Part shown: in pieces, positions 34,928-42,477 of the stretch
How positions within the stretch are numbered: the stretch's first letter is position 1
Layout of the letters: the number at the start of each line of letters is the position of its first letter
Source: CAWDXG01 sp963822115
Lineage (GTDB): Bacteria > Myxococcota_A > Polyangia > Polyangiales > Polyangiaceae
NCBI GenBank assembly: GCA_963822115.1
Contig: CAWGGM010000012.1
Location: 558,001 to 622,000 of the forward strand
Direction of reading: 5' to 3'
DNA: 64,000 nucleotides
Translations under genes and position numbers: made by a program
The notes under the pieces: model-generated
Databases searched by the model: none
Told to the model about the DNA's origin: nothing
The model's input: the letters and a program-made list of their open reading frames with translations, nothing else

Positions 34928-35185
34928 TTGTCGGGCGTGAACGTCCAGATGCTCTATTTCGCCGGCGTGCGCGACGCGCTCGGCGTGGACAGCGAAGAGC
35001 TCGAGCTGCCCGACGGCGTCGACACGGTTGCCGCACTGGCCGAACACCTGGAGAAAGTGCACCCCAGCCTGGTCGGAAGGCTCTCGGCCGTTCGCTTCGC
35101 GATCAACGAGGAGTTCGCGGCGTCCAACGCCATGCTGCACACAAGCGACACCATCGCGGTCATTCCGCCGGTCGCCGGCGGCTAG
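34928..35185 (+). CDS. MoaD/ThiS-family sulfur carrier protein
   Basis: 85 aa from a TTG (GTG 34937 possible). A ubiquitin-like beta-grasp sequence: VQMLYFAGVRDALGVDSEELELPDGVDTVAALAEHL, and it ends in VAGG, the diglycine tail that is adenylated and thiocarboxylated for sulfur transfer. The FAGVRDALG segment resembles MoaD, the small subunit of molybdopterin synthase. No moaE or other molybdenum cofactor gene lies nearby, so its pathway is unproven. Co-directional with and 4 nt after the SRPBCC-like gene; convergent with the MATE gene. Confidence 0.85.
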   Translation: MSGVNVQMLYFAGVRDALGVDSEELELPDGVDTVAALAEHLEKVHPSLVGRLSAVRFAINEEFAASNAMLHTSDTIAVIPPVAGG

Positions 35186-35194
35186 CGCCCGCGC

Positions 35195-36625
35195 TCAAGC
35201 GAGCACGGTGTGGAGGAAGCGCCCGCGCCGATAGCTCAGAATGTAGACCAGCGCGAAGGCGACGTAGGTCAGCGCCACCACCTGCCACAGCCGGTGGTAG
35301 CCGAGGTGGAACACGAATACGACCAGGATCGCGGCTGGAACCTGGAACGCGAAGATCACCAGCGAGTCGAGCTTGAGCGTCTGCTTGGTGGCGCCGGCGC
35401 CCTGGATGGCCGAGCCGAGCACGATGCCGATACCGAGCCCGACATAGCTCCAGCCGACGTAGCGCATGTAGCTGCCGGCCACCGCGAGCACATGCGGCGC
35501 ATCATCGAAGAAGCCGACGATCCGCCGTCCCCAGATCCAGTATGCCGCGGCCAGCGCCGCCATCATCACGGCGTCGTAGAGCGCGGCATACCAACCGCTT
35601 TGCTTGGCGCGCTCGCGGTTGGCCGCCCCCAGATTCTGCCCGACGAAGGTCTGCGCCGCGCTGCCCCAGCCCAGCCCGACGAACAGTGCCATCGTCTCCA
35701 GGCGGAATACGATACCGAGCGCCGTCGTCGCCGACTGGTCGGTGGAGGTCGTGTAGGCGCGCGCTACTACGGAGTGGATGACCAGCATCGCGAGAATGCG
35801 CACTACGAGCTGCGTGCTGGACGGCCAGGCGATGCGCCAGATGGACCGCAACATCTCCGGGTCGGGCCGCCCGCGCGAGTCGGCTCGGAACAGGTCGAAA
35901 CGGCGAACGATGATCACCACCAACGGTATCAGCACGAGCAGCCGCGCCAGCACCGTCGCCCATGCGGCGCCCATCAGCTCGAGCCGCGGCACGTGGAAGG
36001 TACGCGCGATGGCCGGCCCCCAGGAGAACACCGGCGGCGCCTTGCCCGCACCGTACACCAGCACCACGGCCAGAAAGAGATTGGTGGCGTTGGCCGTGAG
36101 CAGCATCGAGACCGGCGTCTTGCTGCTGCCGAGCGCGCGCTGGATCGTCGTCAGATGCAAGAGCAGGAAGATGGTGATGCTGCCGCCGACCATCACGCGC
36201 AGGTAGCGGGTCCCGAGCGCGGCGACCGCTCCCTTGGCGCCGACCACCTCGTACATGAGCGCGTGCGAGCCGACGATCCCGATCAGGCCGTAGACGATGC
36301 CCAGCACCGAGACGAGCAGCGTCGACTGCCAGGCCACGCGACGCATGCCCGCAATGTCGCCTTCGCCGTAGCGCCGGCTCATGATCGCGGCCGTACCGAT
36401 CGACAGCCCGTAGCTCAGGATGGTGCCAAGCGCGGCGAGCTGATCGCAGATGCCGATGGCGCCCAGCGCCGGCCCGGCCACGCCGGGCTCCAGTCTGGAG
36501 ATCAGGTAGGCATCGACCAGATTGAACGTGGTCTGCAGCCCCATGCCGAGCGCGAGCGGCGCGCCGAAACGCGCCACCTGGCTCGGCAGCGGCCTTTCGA
36601 GAATGCGGCGCGCGGCCTCATCCAT
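35195..36625 (-). CDS. MATE-family multidrug/metabolite efflux transporter
   Basis: 476 aa with about 12 hydrophobic helices in two related halves. Typical MATE features are APLALGMGLQTTFNLVDAYLISRL in helix 1-2, a charged loop SRRYGEGDIAGMRR, and the second-half equivalent VGLGWGSAAQTFVGQNLGAANRERAKQS. Inner membrane; cation-coupled drug or metabolite export by family. Its start overlaps the end of the RNase HII-like gene by 8 nt, so the two are probably co-transcribed. Confidence 0.93.
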   Translation of the reverse strand: MDEAARRILERPLPSQVARFGAPLALGMGLQTTFNLVDAYLISRLEPGVAGPALGAIGICDQLAALGTILSYGLSIGTAAIMSRRYGEGDIAGMRRVAWQSTLLVSVLGIVYGLIGIVGSHALMYEVVGAKGAVAALGTRYLRVMVGGSITIFLLLHLTTIQRALGSSKTPVSMLLTANATNLFLAVVLVYGAGKAPPVFSWGPAIARTFHVPRLELMGAAWATVLARLLVLIPLVVIIVRRFDLFRADSRGRPDPEMLRSIWRIAWPSSTQLVVRILAMLVIHSVVARAYTTSTDQSATTALGIVFRLETMALFVGLGWGSAAQTFVGQNLGAANRERAKQSGWYAALYDAVMMAALAAAYWIWGRRIVGFFDDAPHVLAVAGSYMRYVGWSYVGLGIGIVLGSAIQGAGATKQTLKLDSLVIFAFQVPAAILVVFVFHLGYHRLWQVVALTYVAFALVYILSYRRGRFLHTVLA

Positions 36626-37592
36626 CGCTAGCCTTTGCGCCCACGCGCTCGAAGCAGGTGTCGGGGACGCGGCGACGCCGCCGCCGATCCCGCGTGAGCT
36701 GGACGAAGCGGTCCGTCACCGGATCGTTGTAGCCGCTGCAGGTCGCCGGATCCCCGTCGCCGGCATCCACGTAGAAGCGGGGGATCCGCGCCATCAGCAG
36801 CTCGCGCACGTATTTGCCGACGAGCGAGGCCAGCATCACCAGCACGTGGCGCGCGTCGGCGTCCTGCTCGAAGCGCACTTCGCCGAGCCCCGGAAAGCGG
36901 TAGGCCGACAGCGCCCGCCGCTGCTCGACCACGGTGTGGAGCCGCCCCGACAGCGGCCCGAAGAAGCGCGGATAGTCGCCAATGCCGCCCACCTTGCCGC
37001 ACACGGCGGTGACGTCCGAGCCGGCGCGCTCGCGCAGCGCCAGCACCAGCCGCTCCATGGAATGCAGATCGGCGACGAAGCGGCTCTGCCCAACCGCGCG
37101 CTTGTCGTTCAGACGCCGCGTGCACACCACGCTGCTCTTGACCTGGAGCACCTCGATGCCGCCGCGTCCCAGCGCCGAGACGTGGCGGTGGACGCGCACA
37201 AGGAGCTCGTCGTCCGCCTCGAACTGCTCACCAGCCGGCGACCAGCACTGCGCGGCCACGTGCGACGGACAGGGCTCGCGCAGCGCCGCGCCCTCCAGGC
37301 TGAGCCGCGAGAACAGCTCGGCAGGGTCCGCCGCGTCCGGTCCGGCGAGCGCGCGCGCCCACGCTTCACCCAGCGCGATGCGCCCATGCGACACCAGCCG
37401 CTTCGAGTCATCCAGGTCGGCCGCCACGCGTGCGGGCAGCTTGCGCCGGAGCGCTCGATCGGCCGGCTCCTTCACGCGCGCCAGCACGGCTGTCACGACG
37501 AGCGGGCCGAGCCGCGCGCCCAGGCCGTTCTCGTCGGCGCCGATGACGTAGGCGTGGGTTGTCGCGGCCGGAGACAAGGCGAAAGCGAGCAT
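36618..37592 (-). CDS. RNase HII-like protein with altered active-site residues
   Basis: 324 aa from ATG 37592, well above the roughly 200-aa norm. Block I is VIGADENGLGARLGPLVV (D20, E21), like the DEAGRGPLAGP block of RNase HII. LDDSKRLVSHGR (60-71) matches the DSK-L block. ASLVGKYVREL (255-265) matches ASI-AKV-RD, and CSGYNDPVTDRF (285-296) the final GYP-DP-T block. Two of the four acidic catalytic residues are changed: the D of the middle VDG motif is C198 or G199 (AVCGKVGG), and the D of RD is E264. A roughly 100-aa insert (about 90-185) separates the blocks. Cleavage of RNA:DNA junctions is therefore doubtful. Overlaps the MATE start by 8 nt. Confidence 0.75.
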   Translation of the reverse strand: MLAFALSPAATTHAYVIGADENGLGARLGPLVVTAVLARVKEPADRALRRKLPARVAADLDDSKRLVSHGRIALGEAWARALAGPDAADPAELFSRLSLEGAALREPCPSHVAAQCWSPAGEQFEADDELLVRVHRHVSALGRGGIEVLQVKSSVVCTRRLNDKRAVGQSRFVADLHSMERLVLALRERAGSDVTAVCGKVGGIGDYPRFFGPLSGRLHTVVEQRRALSAYRFPGLGEVRFEQDADARHVLVMLASLVGKYVRELLMARIPRFYVDAGDGDPATCSGYNDPVTDRFVQLTRDRRRRRRVPDTCFERVGAKASDG

Positions 37593-37665
37593 AGCTTTGG
37601 CGCGGCGCGGGACACCAGAGCGAGCCCTCCGCCGAGTCCGGGCGGTGCTATGACCACTCCGTAGC

Positions 37666-38391
37666 ATGACCCATGTCTACCCGGCCGACCTGTACGACGC
37701 CGTCCACCAGGGCACGCCCGGCGACCTCGCGTTCTACCAGCGCGTGTGCGAGGGCGCAGACTCGGTGCTGGAGCTCGGCTGCGGCAGCGGGCGCGTGCTC
37801 GAAGCGCTCGCCGAGCCTGGACGCAGGCTCGTCGGGCTCGACGCGAGTGCGGACGCACTCGAGCTCGCCGAGGCGCGCGGGTCCGGAGCGGAGCTCGTCC
37901 TGGGGCGCATGCAGGAGCTCGAGCTGGACGAGCGCTTCGAGCGCATCGTGGCGCCCTTTTCCGCACTGTACTGCCTCGACGGCCCGGAAGCGCTCGAAAC
38001 CACTCTGACAAGGGTCGTCCGCCACCTTGCTCCCGGCGGCGTGTTCGTCGCCGACGCCTGGAACGCCGACGAGTTCCACGAAGAAAGCGATCCGGAGGAG
38101 GACGACACGGCCGAGCCGCTTGTCCAGATCGAAGCGCGCGGCACCACGTTCTACGTCTACGAGAAGAGCAGCTGGGACCGCGACGCCCAGCGCCTTGTCG
38201 CCAGCTACGACTACCGCGACGCCCAGGGCGGCTCCATCGTCGCGAGCATCACGCACCGCTACTTCCTGCGTGCAGAGCTCGAACGCGCCCTGTCGCGCTC
38301 GGGAGCGCTGCGCTTCCGCCTGGAGTCGGATTTTTCCGGCAGCGCATGGTCGCGCGCGAGCGAGACCGTGGTGATCCGCGCGGAGCTGTAG
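37666..38391 (+). CDS. Class I SAM-dependent methyltransferase
   Basis: 241 aa. Motif I is VLELGCGSGRVLEAL (about 34-48) and the acidic end of beta-2 is LVGLDASADALELA. Post-motif strand RIVAPFSALYCL and HLAPGGVFVADAW follow. A beta-rich C-terminal part (about 150-240) with FYVYEKSSWDRD matches the substrate domain seen in methyltransferases of this size. Very acidic segment DPEEDD near 142-150. Divergent from the RNase HII-like gene; an extended -10 TGCTATGAC (37646-37654) lies 11 nt before the ATG. Substrate unknown. Confidence 0.88.
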   Translation: MTHVYPADLYDAVHQGTPGDLAFYQRVCEGADSVLELGCGSGRVLEALAEPGRRLVGLDASADALELAEARGSGAELVLGRMQELELDERFERIVAPFSALYCLDGPEALETTLTRVVRHLAPGGVFVADAWNADEFHEESDPEEDDTAEPLVQIEARGTTFYVYEKSSWDRDAQRLVASYDYRDAQGGSIVASITHRYFLRAELERALSRSGALRFRLESDFSGSAWSRASETVVIRAEL

Positions 38392-38480
38392 GGGCCCGCT
38401 CAGCTCTGGGGCATCTGGCCAGCGCCTGTCATGTGCGCCATCCCCATCTGCCCCGATTTCGGGTACCCTGGCTTCGATCC

Positions 38481-38859
38481 ATGTGGAGACGTGCGATGGG
38501 TGGGAAATGGATATTGCTCGGCTGGACTATCGCGGGCGTCGTGCTGGTGGGCGGATGTTCCGGCAAGAAGAATCCGCCGCACCTGGGGGAAAACCCGACG
38601 TTCGGTCAGGAGTGCAGCGACGTTCTGGACGGCCCTCTGCCAGCGCGGGGTCGCTGACTGCAGCCTGGCCGCGCTCGGCGCCACGCCGAAGGACTGCGTG
38701 GACAAGTACGCGACGGCCTGTTGCGGCAACCAGTGCAACACGATCGCCGGCAGCACCCAGGGGCAGGTCGACAAGTGCGATGCGGCGCTCTCGGACTTTT
38801 CCTGCGACGCGCTGGCGCACGAGCTCCCGCCGGAGTGCCAGGGAGTCATCCACTACTGA
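38481..38859 (+). CDS. Small Cys-rich lipoprotein, one frameshift
   Basis: From ATG 38481 the product begins MWRRAMGGKWILLGWTIAG and reaches lipobox VLVGGCSGKK (Cys near residue 26), then ENPTFGQECSDVLD. The frame then stops early, while the next frame continues ALCQRGVADCSLAALGATPKDC and ends QGVIHY. Removing one G near 38631 joins them into about 125 aa with ten or so cysteines (CCGNQC, FSCDAL), a disulfide-rich surface lipoprotein. A TACCCT box lies 11 nt before the ATG. The frameshift may be an assembly error. Confidence 0.7.
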
Positions 38860-38956
38860 TCCGGCGGCGGTCGCGCCGGGATACGTGAAAAGGGCGGACT
38901 ACCGCATCATGGGGGCGTCCCCCCCGCGCTCGCCTGTGCTAGGGTCCCGGCTCTCC

Positions 38957-39979
38957 GTGAACAACGCCGCTAACTCGTCGATCGACGAAACTCCAGCGGG
39001 TGTTGCCGAGCACTGGACTACCAGACTGCTCAACGACGCCCGCGATCTTCCGTTCGTCTACCTCTCGCTCGGTTGCCTGGCTGTGGCCGCGGCCGGCGTG
39101 GGCCTGTTCTTCAGCGGGCGCTGGTTCTGGTGGCTGGCGCCGGTGTACCTGCTGGTCTGGGGCCTGGGCTTCCTGGACCGGTTCATCCTGATGCTGCACT
39201 GCACATCGCACCGACCGCTGTACAGCCCCCGCTTCCGCAAGCTGAACCTGCTCATCCCCTGGGTGATCGGCCCGTTCTTCGGCCAGACGCCGGAGAGCTA
39301 CTTCGTCCACCACATGGGCATGCACCACCCCGAGAACAACCTCGAGGACGACCTGAGCTCGACGATGCGCTTCCGGCGCGACCGGCTGTCGCACTGGCTG
39401 CTCTACTTCGGGCGCTTCCTGCTGTTCGGGCTACCGGAGCTCGCGCTCTACCACGCCCGGAAAGGCAGCAAGAAGCTGCTCAGGCGGCTCGTGATCGGGG
39501 AACTGACGTTCTGGAGCGTAGTGGCGCTTCTGCTCTGGCTGCGCCCCGTGCCGACGCTCGTGGTGTTCGTGTTCCCCGTCGTGTTCGTGCGCATGCTGAT
39601 GATGATGGGCAACTGGGGCCAGCACGCCTTTGTGGACGCGAAGGACCCCGGCAACGCCTACCTGAACAGCATCACCTGCATCAACACGCGCTACAACCGC
39701 CGCTGCTTCAACGATGGCTATCACATCCACCATCATGTCCGCGCGCGCTGCCACTGGAGCGATTACCCGGCCGAGTTCACCGACAACATGAAGGAGTACG
39801 GCCGGCAGGACGCCATCGTGTTCGACGGCATCGACTTCTTCCAGGTGTGGGTTCTGTTGATGTTCAAGCGCTGGAACCGGCTGGCCAAGGCTGTCGTGGC
39901 GCTGCCCGGCGCGCCCGAGCGCAGCCGCGACGAGGTCATCGCGCTGCTCAAATCGCGTGTCCAGCCCATCCCGCGCTGA
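38957..39979 (+). CDS. Fatty-acid desaturase-like membrane di-iron enzyme
   Basis: About 340 aa from GTG 38957, chosen because a TAGGGT -10 box (38940-38945) lies just before it; ATG 38909 would extend it by 16 residues. Hydrophobic helices at about 38-60, 64-84, 140-160 and 180-205. Three His clusters that would bind two irons: HCTSH, HHMGMHHPENN and YHIHHHVRARCHW. Overall pattern fits the fatty-acid desaturase/hydroxylase superfamily, acting on lipids in the inner membrane. The substrate (fatty acid, sterol or carotenoid) cannot be told. Convergent with the GNAT gene 8 nt away. Confidence 0.88.
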   Translation: MNNAANSSIDETPAGVAEHWTTRLLNDARDLPFVYLSLGCLAVAAAGVGLFFSGRWFWWLAPVYLLVWGLGFLDRFILMLHCTSHRPLYSPRFRKLNLLIPWVIGPFFGQTPESYFVHHMGMHHPENNLEDDLSSTMRFRRDRLSHWLLYFGRFLLFGLPELALYHARKGSKKLLRRLVIGELTFWSVVALLLWLRPVPTLVVFVFPVVFVRMLMMMGNWGQHAFVDAKDPGNAYLNSITCINTRYNRRCFNDGYHIHHHVRARCHWSDYPAEFTDNMKEYGRQDAIVFDGIDFFQVWVLLMFKRWNRLAKAVVALPGAPERSRDEVIALLKSRVQPIPR

Positions 39980-39987
39980 GCGCGCGC

Positions 39988-40617
39988 CTACGCGCGCGTC
40001 GCGGCGCGCTGCATCGTCCAGAAGCGCAGATTGCCCAGTAGGCGCGTCGTCTCGTCGCGCGTGACCGCGTAGCCGTGGTGCCGGTACAGCCGCACGTTGT
40101 CCTCGGTGTCCGTCTCGAGGTAGCAGGGCACGCGGTCGTGATCGGCGCTGGACGATAGCCGCCTGAGCAGCGCTCCGCCCACGCCGCGCCCCTGCCGCGC
40201 GGGGTCCACACCCAGCACGAACAGGTAGTGATGCGGCTCGTGCAGGTGGTGGCGACGCATCCAGGCATCGGCCAGCGCATAGCGCAGCGCTGCGCGCGGC
40301 CCGGCCATGACCGGACCATAGGCGAGAAACCCGAACGCACGCGCCGGCGGCGGATAGCGCCCCGGCGAAAACGAGAGCGATGCGCCGGCGATCTCGTCGT
40401 CGCCTTCGACCACGTGGACAGCGCCGTGGCGCCGCGTTGCTTCGATCAGGCCACGGAACACGCGCCACAGCGAGCGCACCCGCTCTTCGGCATCCTGCCC
40501 GGGCAGAAAAGCCCGGCTCGATGGATTGTCGCGGAAGGCGCGAGCCAGCACGCGCGCCGCCTCGGCCTGTTCTCCGGGAGCGAGAAGGCGGGTCCGCTGC
40601 TCGTCCATGTGGGCCAT
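39988..40617 (-). CDS. GNAT-family N-acetyltransferase
   Basis: 209 aa. N-terminal AARVLARAFRDNPSSRAFLPG and the acetyl-CoA pyrophosphate loop LFVLGVDPARQGRGVGGALLRRL (about 137-158, R/Q-x-x-G-x-G/A), then CYLETDTEDNVRLYRHHGYAV, the usual beta-6/7 region. Soluble. Probably acetylates a small amine or peptide. Lies 30 nt after the MscS gene on the same strand, so possibly in one operon with it. Confidence 0.92.
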   Translation of the reverse strand: MAHMDEQRTRLLAPGEQAEAARVLARAFRDNPSSRAFLPGQDAEERVRSLWRVFRGLIEATRRHGAVHVVEGDDEIAGASLSFSPGRYPPPARAFGFLAYGPVMAGPRAALRYALADAWMRRHHLHEPHHYLFVLGVDPARQGRGVGGALLRRLSSSADHDRVPCYLETDTEDNVRLYRHHGYAVTRDETTRLLGNLRFWTMQRAATRA

Positions 40618-40647
40618 CCTGGATCGTCCGGCCCGGACGCGCCAGTT

Positions 40648-41547
40648 TCACGACGGAAGCGTCGGAGTGCGCCGACCCAGCGCTCCCAGCGAGTCGACCA
40701 CGGGCGGATCGAAGTGCACATCGACCTGGGGAAACGCGATCACGATTCCCTGCTCCTTCAGCGCCCACCAGATGGCTTCGCGTACCTGGGACCGCCCGGA
40801 CTTCTGCTGCCATGCGTCCCGCGTCCACACGCTGAGCTCGAAGTCGACCGAGGAGGAGCCGAAGTCGGTCATCAGCACCACCGGCTCGCGCTCCGAGGCG
40901 CGCCACTCGATCGTCTGCGCAACCTGCTCCAGCGTCTTTCGGACCAGCGCCATGTCGCTGTCGTAGGTAACGCCCACCCCGACGCGCAGGCGGTACAGCG
41001 GATCGGTGAGCGTGTAGTTCTTGACGGTGGACTGCACGAGCTTGGAATTGGGGACGATCATGTCTTCCTCGTCGCGGCTACGCACGAGCGTGCTTCTGAT
41101 CCCCATCTCGACGACACGCACCATGCTGCCTTCCACTTCCACCACGTCGCCCGGCTTGATGGTGCGCTCGATGAGCAGGATCACGCCGGACACGAAGTTC
41201 TGCGCGATGTTCTGCATCGCGAAACCGACGCCAACCGCGAACACGGCACCGGCGGCGAAGAGCGCGCCGAGCTGGATGCCCGCGGTCGAGAGCGCGATGC
41301 CCAGGCCGATCAGCACGATAACGTAGTGCACCAGCCTTCCCGCGGCGGTCATACCGCCGTGCTGGACCTCGACGCCGCGGCGTGCGAGCGCGCGCTGGAT
41401 CGCCATGCGTATGAGCTTCGAGACGACGAACGTCGCCACCACGATGAGCAGCATCGTGATGACGGTGGCCAGCGTGATCGGCGTGCCGCCGATCTTGGTC
41501 AGCGTCGTGGAGAAGACGCCGTGCGTGTTCGACAGAACCTGCTTCAT
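40648..41547 (-). CDS. MscS-family mechanosensitive channel
   Basis: 299 aa. Three N-terminal membrane helices (about 25-48, 70-90, 93-118). The pore helix carries the Gly/Ala-rich pattern LFAAGAVFAVGVGFAMQNIAQNFVSGVILL. The MscS beta domain follows (TIKPGDVVEVEGSMVRVVEMG, DMIVPNSKLVQSTVKNYTL) and then the C-terminal alpha/beta domain to about 285. Length and order match small MscS channels that release solutes on hypo-osmotic shock. Follows the MglA-like gene on the same strand by 109 nt. A second MscS gene lies at 52966. Confidence 0.95.
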   Translation of the reverse strand: MKQVLSNTHGVFSTTLTKIGGTPITLATVITMLLIVVATFVVSKLIRMAIQRALARRGVEVQHGGMTAAGRLVHYVIVLIGLGIALSTAGIQLGALFAAGAVFAVGVGFAMQNIAQNFVSGVILLIERTIKPGDVVEVEGSMVRVVEMGIRSTLVRSRDEEDMIVPNSKLVQSTVKNYTLTDPLYRLRVGVGVTYDSDMALVRKTLEQVAQTIEWRASEREPVVLMTDFGSSSVDFELSVWTRDAWQQKSGRSQVREAIWWALKEQGIVIAFPQVDVHFDPPVVDSLGALGRRTPTLPS

Positions 41548-41656
41548 GGCAGAGCAGGGTAACCCGGACGGTCCGGCTCGCGGGCGTTGTTGGGCTCGAA
41601 GAGCTGTCGGTGTCGCGCCGTCGCACGGCGGCGCGAACGGCTGCCAGGACCCCCGG

Positions 41657-42379
41657 CTACTCGGGATCGCCCGGCATCCGCGGCAACCGCGGCGCCTTCG
41701 GCAACGAAATGGTGCGCGGAGCGGCTGCGCCCGGGTACATCGAGGCGCGGTGACCGGGCAGGATGGACGGCGTGCGGCCCTCCGGCAGCGTCGCCGGGTC
41801 GCCCACCAGCCGCATGCATTCCTTGACGATGGCCTTCAAGGTCTCGAACACGCCCTGGCCGTAGATCGCCGACGCCTCGATGTCGGGCACGCGGGAGGGG
41901 ATGCCGAGTGCGATGCGCAGCTCGCCCGAATCGAGCACGCCGAACAAGTCGCGCTTGTTGAACTGCACGACCACCGGCACACGCTCCGGGTCCACACCCT
42001 GCAACCGGAGGTTGGCAGCGAGGTTCGCCAGGCTCTCGGCGTTCTTCTCCACGGCGGCGGGCTGGCTGTCGACAACGAACACCACGCCGTCCACGTTCTT
42101 GAGGATCAGCTGGCGCGTACGGTCATAGGCAACCTGACCCGGCACGGTGCACAGGTGCAACCGGATCTTGTAGCCCTTGAACATGCCGAGATCGACGGGC
42201 AAGAGGTCGAAGAACAGCGTGCGCTCGGTCTCGGTGTTCAGGCTGAGCAGGCGACCGCGGTGCTCGGGATTGCTGCGCGCGTGGATGAACTCGAGGTTCG
42301 TCGTCTTCCCGCCGAGGCCCGGCCCGTAGTAGACGAGCTTGAGCAGCACTTCCTTCTTGGCGTGGTGGACGGAGGGCAT
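41657..42379 (-). CDS. MglA-like small Ras-type GTPase
   Basis: 240 aa. P-loop YYGPGLGGKTTNLEF (about 17-31), switch I with LNTETERTLFFDLLPVDLG, switch II region LHLCTVPGQVAYD and the base-recognition motif FNKRD (about 144-148), all diagnostic of the MglA subfamily. The core ends near residue 195; the extra 45 residues are Pro/Arg/Ser-rich and end PRMPGDPE, absent from Myxococcus MglA. Known: MglA sets cell polarity and gliding with its GAP MglB. No mglB is adjacent here, so this is an orphan paralogue whose role is unclear. Confidence 0.92.
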   Translation of the reverse strand: MPSVHHAKKEVLLKLVYYGPGLGGKTTNLEFIHARSNPEHRGRLLSLNTETERTLFFDLLPVDLGMFKGYKIRLHLCTVPGQVAYDRTRQLILKNVDGVVFVVDSQPAAVEKNAESLANLAANLRLQGVDPERVPVVVQFNKRDLFGVLDSGELRIALGIPSRVPDIEASAIYGQGVFETLKAIVKECMRLVGDPATLPEGRTPSILPGHRASMYPGAAAPRTISLPKAPRLPRMPGDPE

Positions 42380-42392
42380 CGAACCTCAGCCA

Positions 42393-42410
42393 AGCATGTT
42401 AGACCATGCT
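42393..42410. promoter_or_regulatory. Inverted repeat upstream of the MglA-like gene
   Basis: AGCATG-TTAGAC-CATGCT (6-bp perfect arms, 6-nt centre) begins 14 nt before the minus-strand start at 42379. Read on the minus strand it contains a TAACAT -10-like box, so it could be an operator over the promoter. Chance occurrence is possible. Confidence 0.35.
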
Positions 42411-42477
42411 GGCGCGATTTCGAGCCCCGAGAGTGGCACGCGACAATGCCCCTTGATTTCCGCTGTGGCTAGAGGGC

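Noticed and set aside
38957..39979. Assigning a specific substrate to the desaturase
   Set aside because: His clusters show the superfamily only; no neighbouring lipid or carotenoid genes give a hint.
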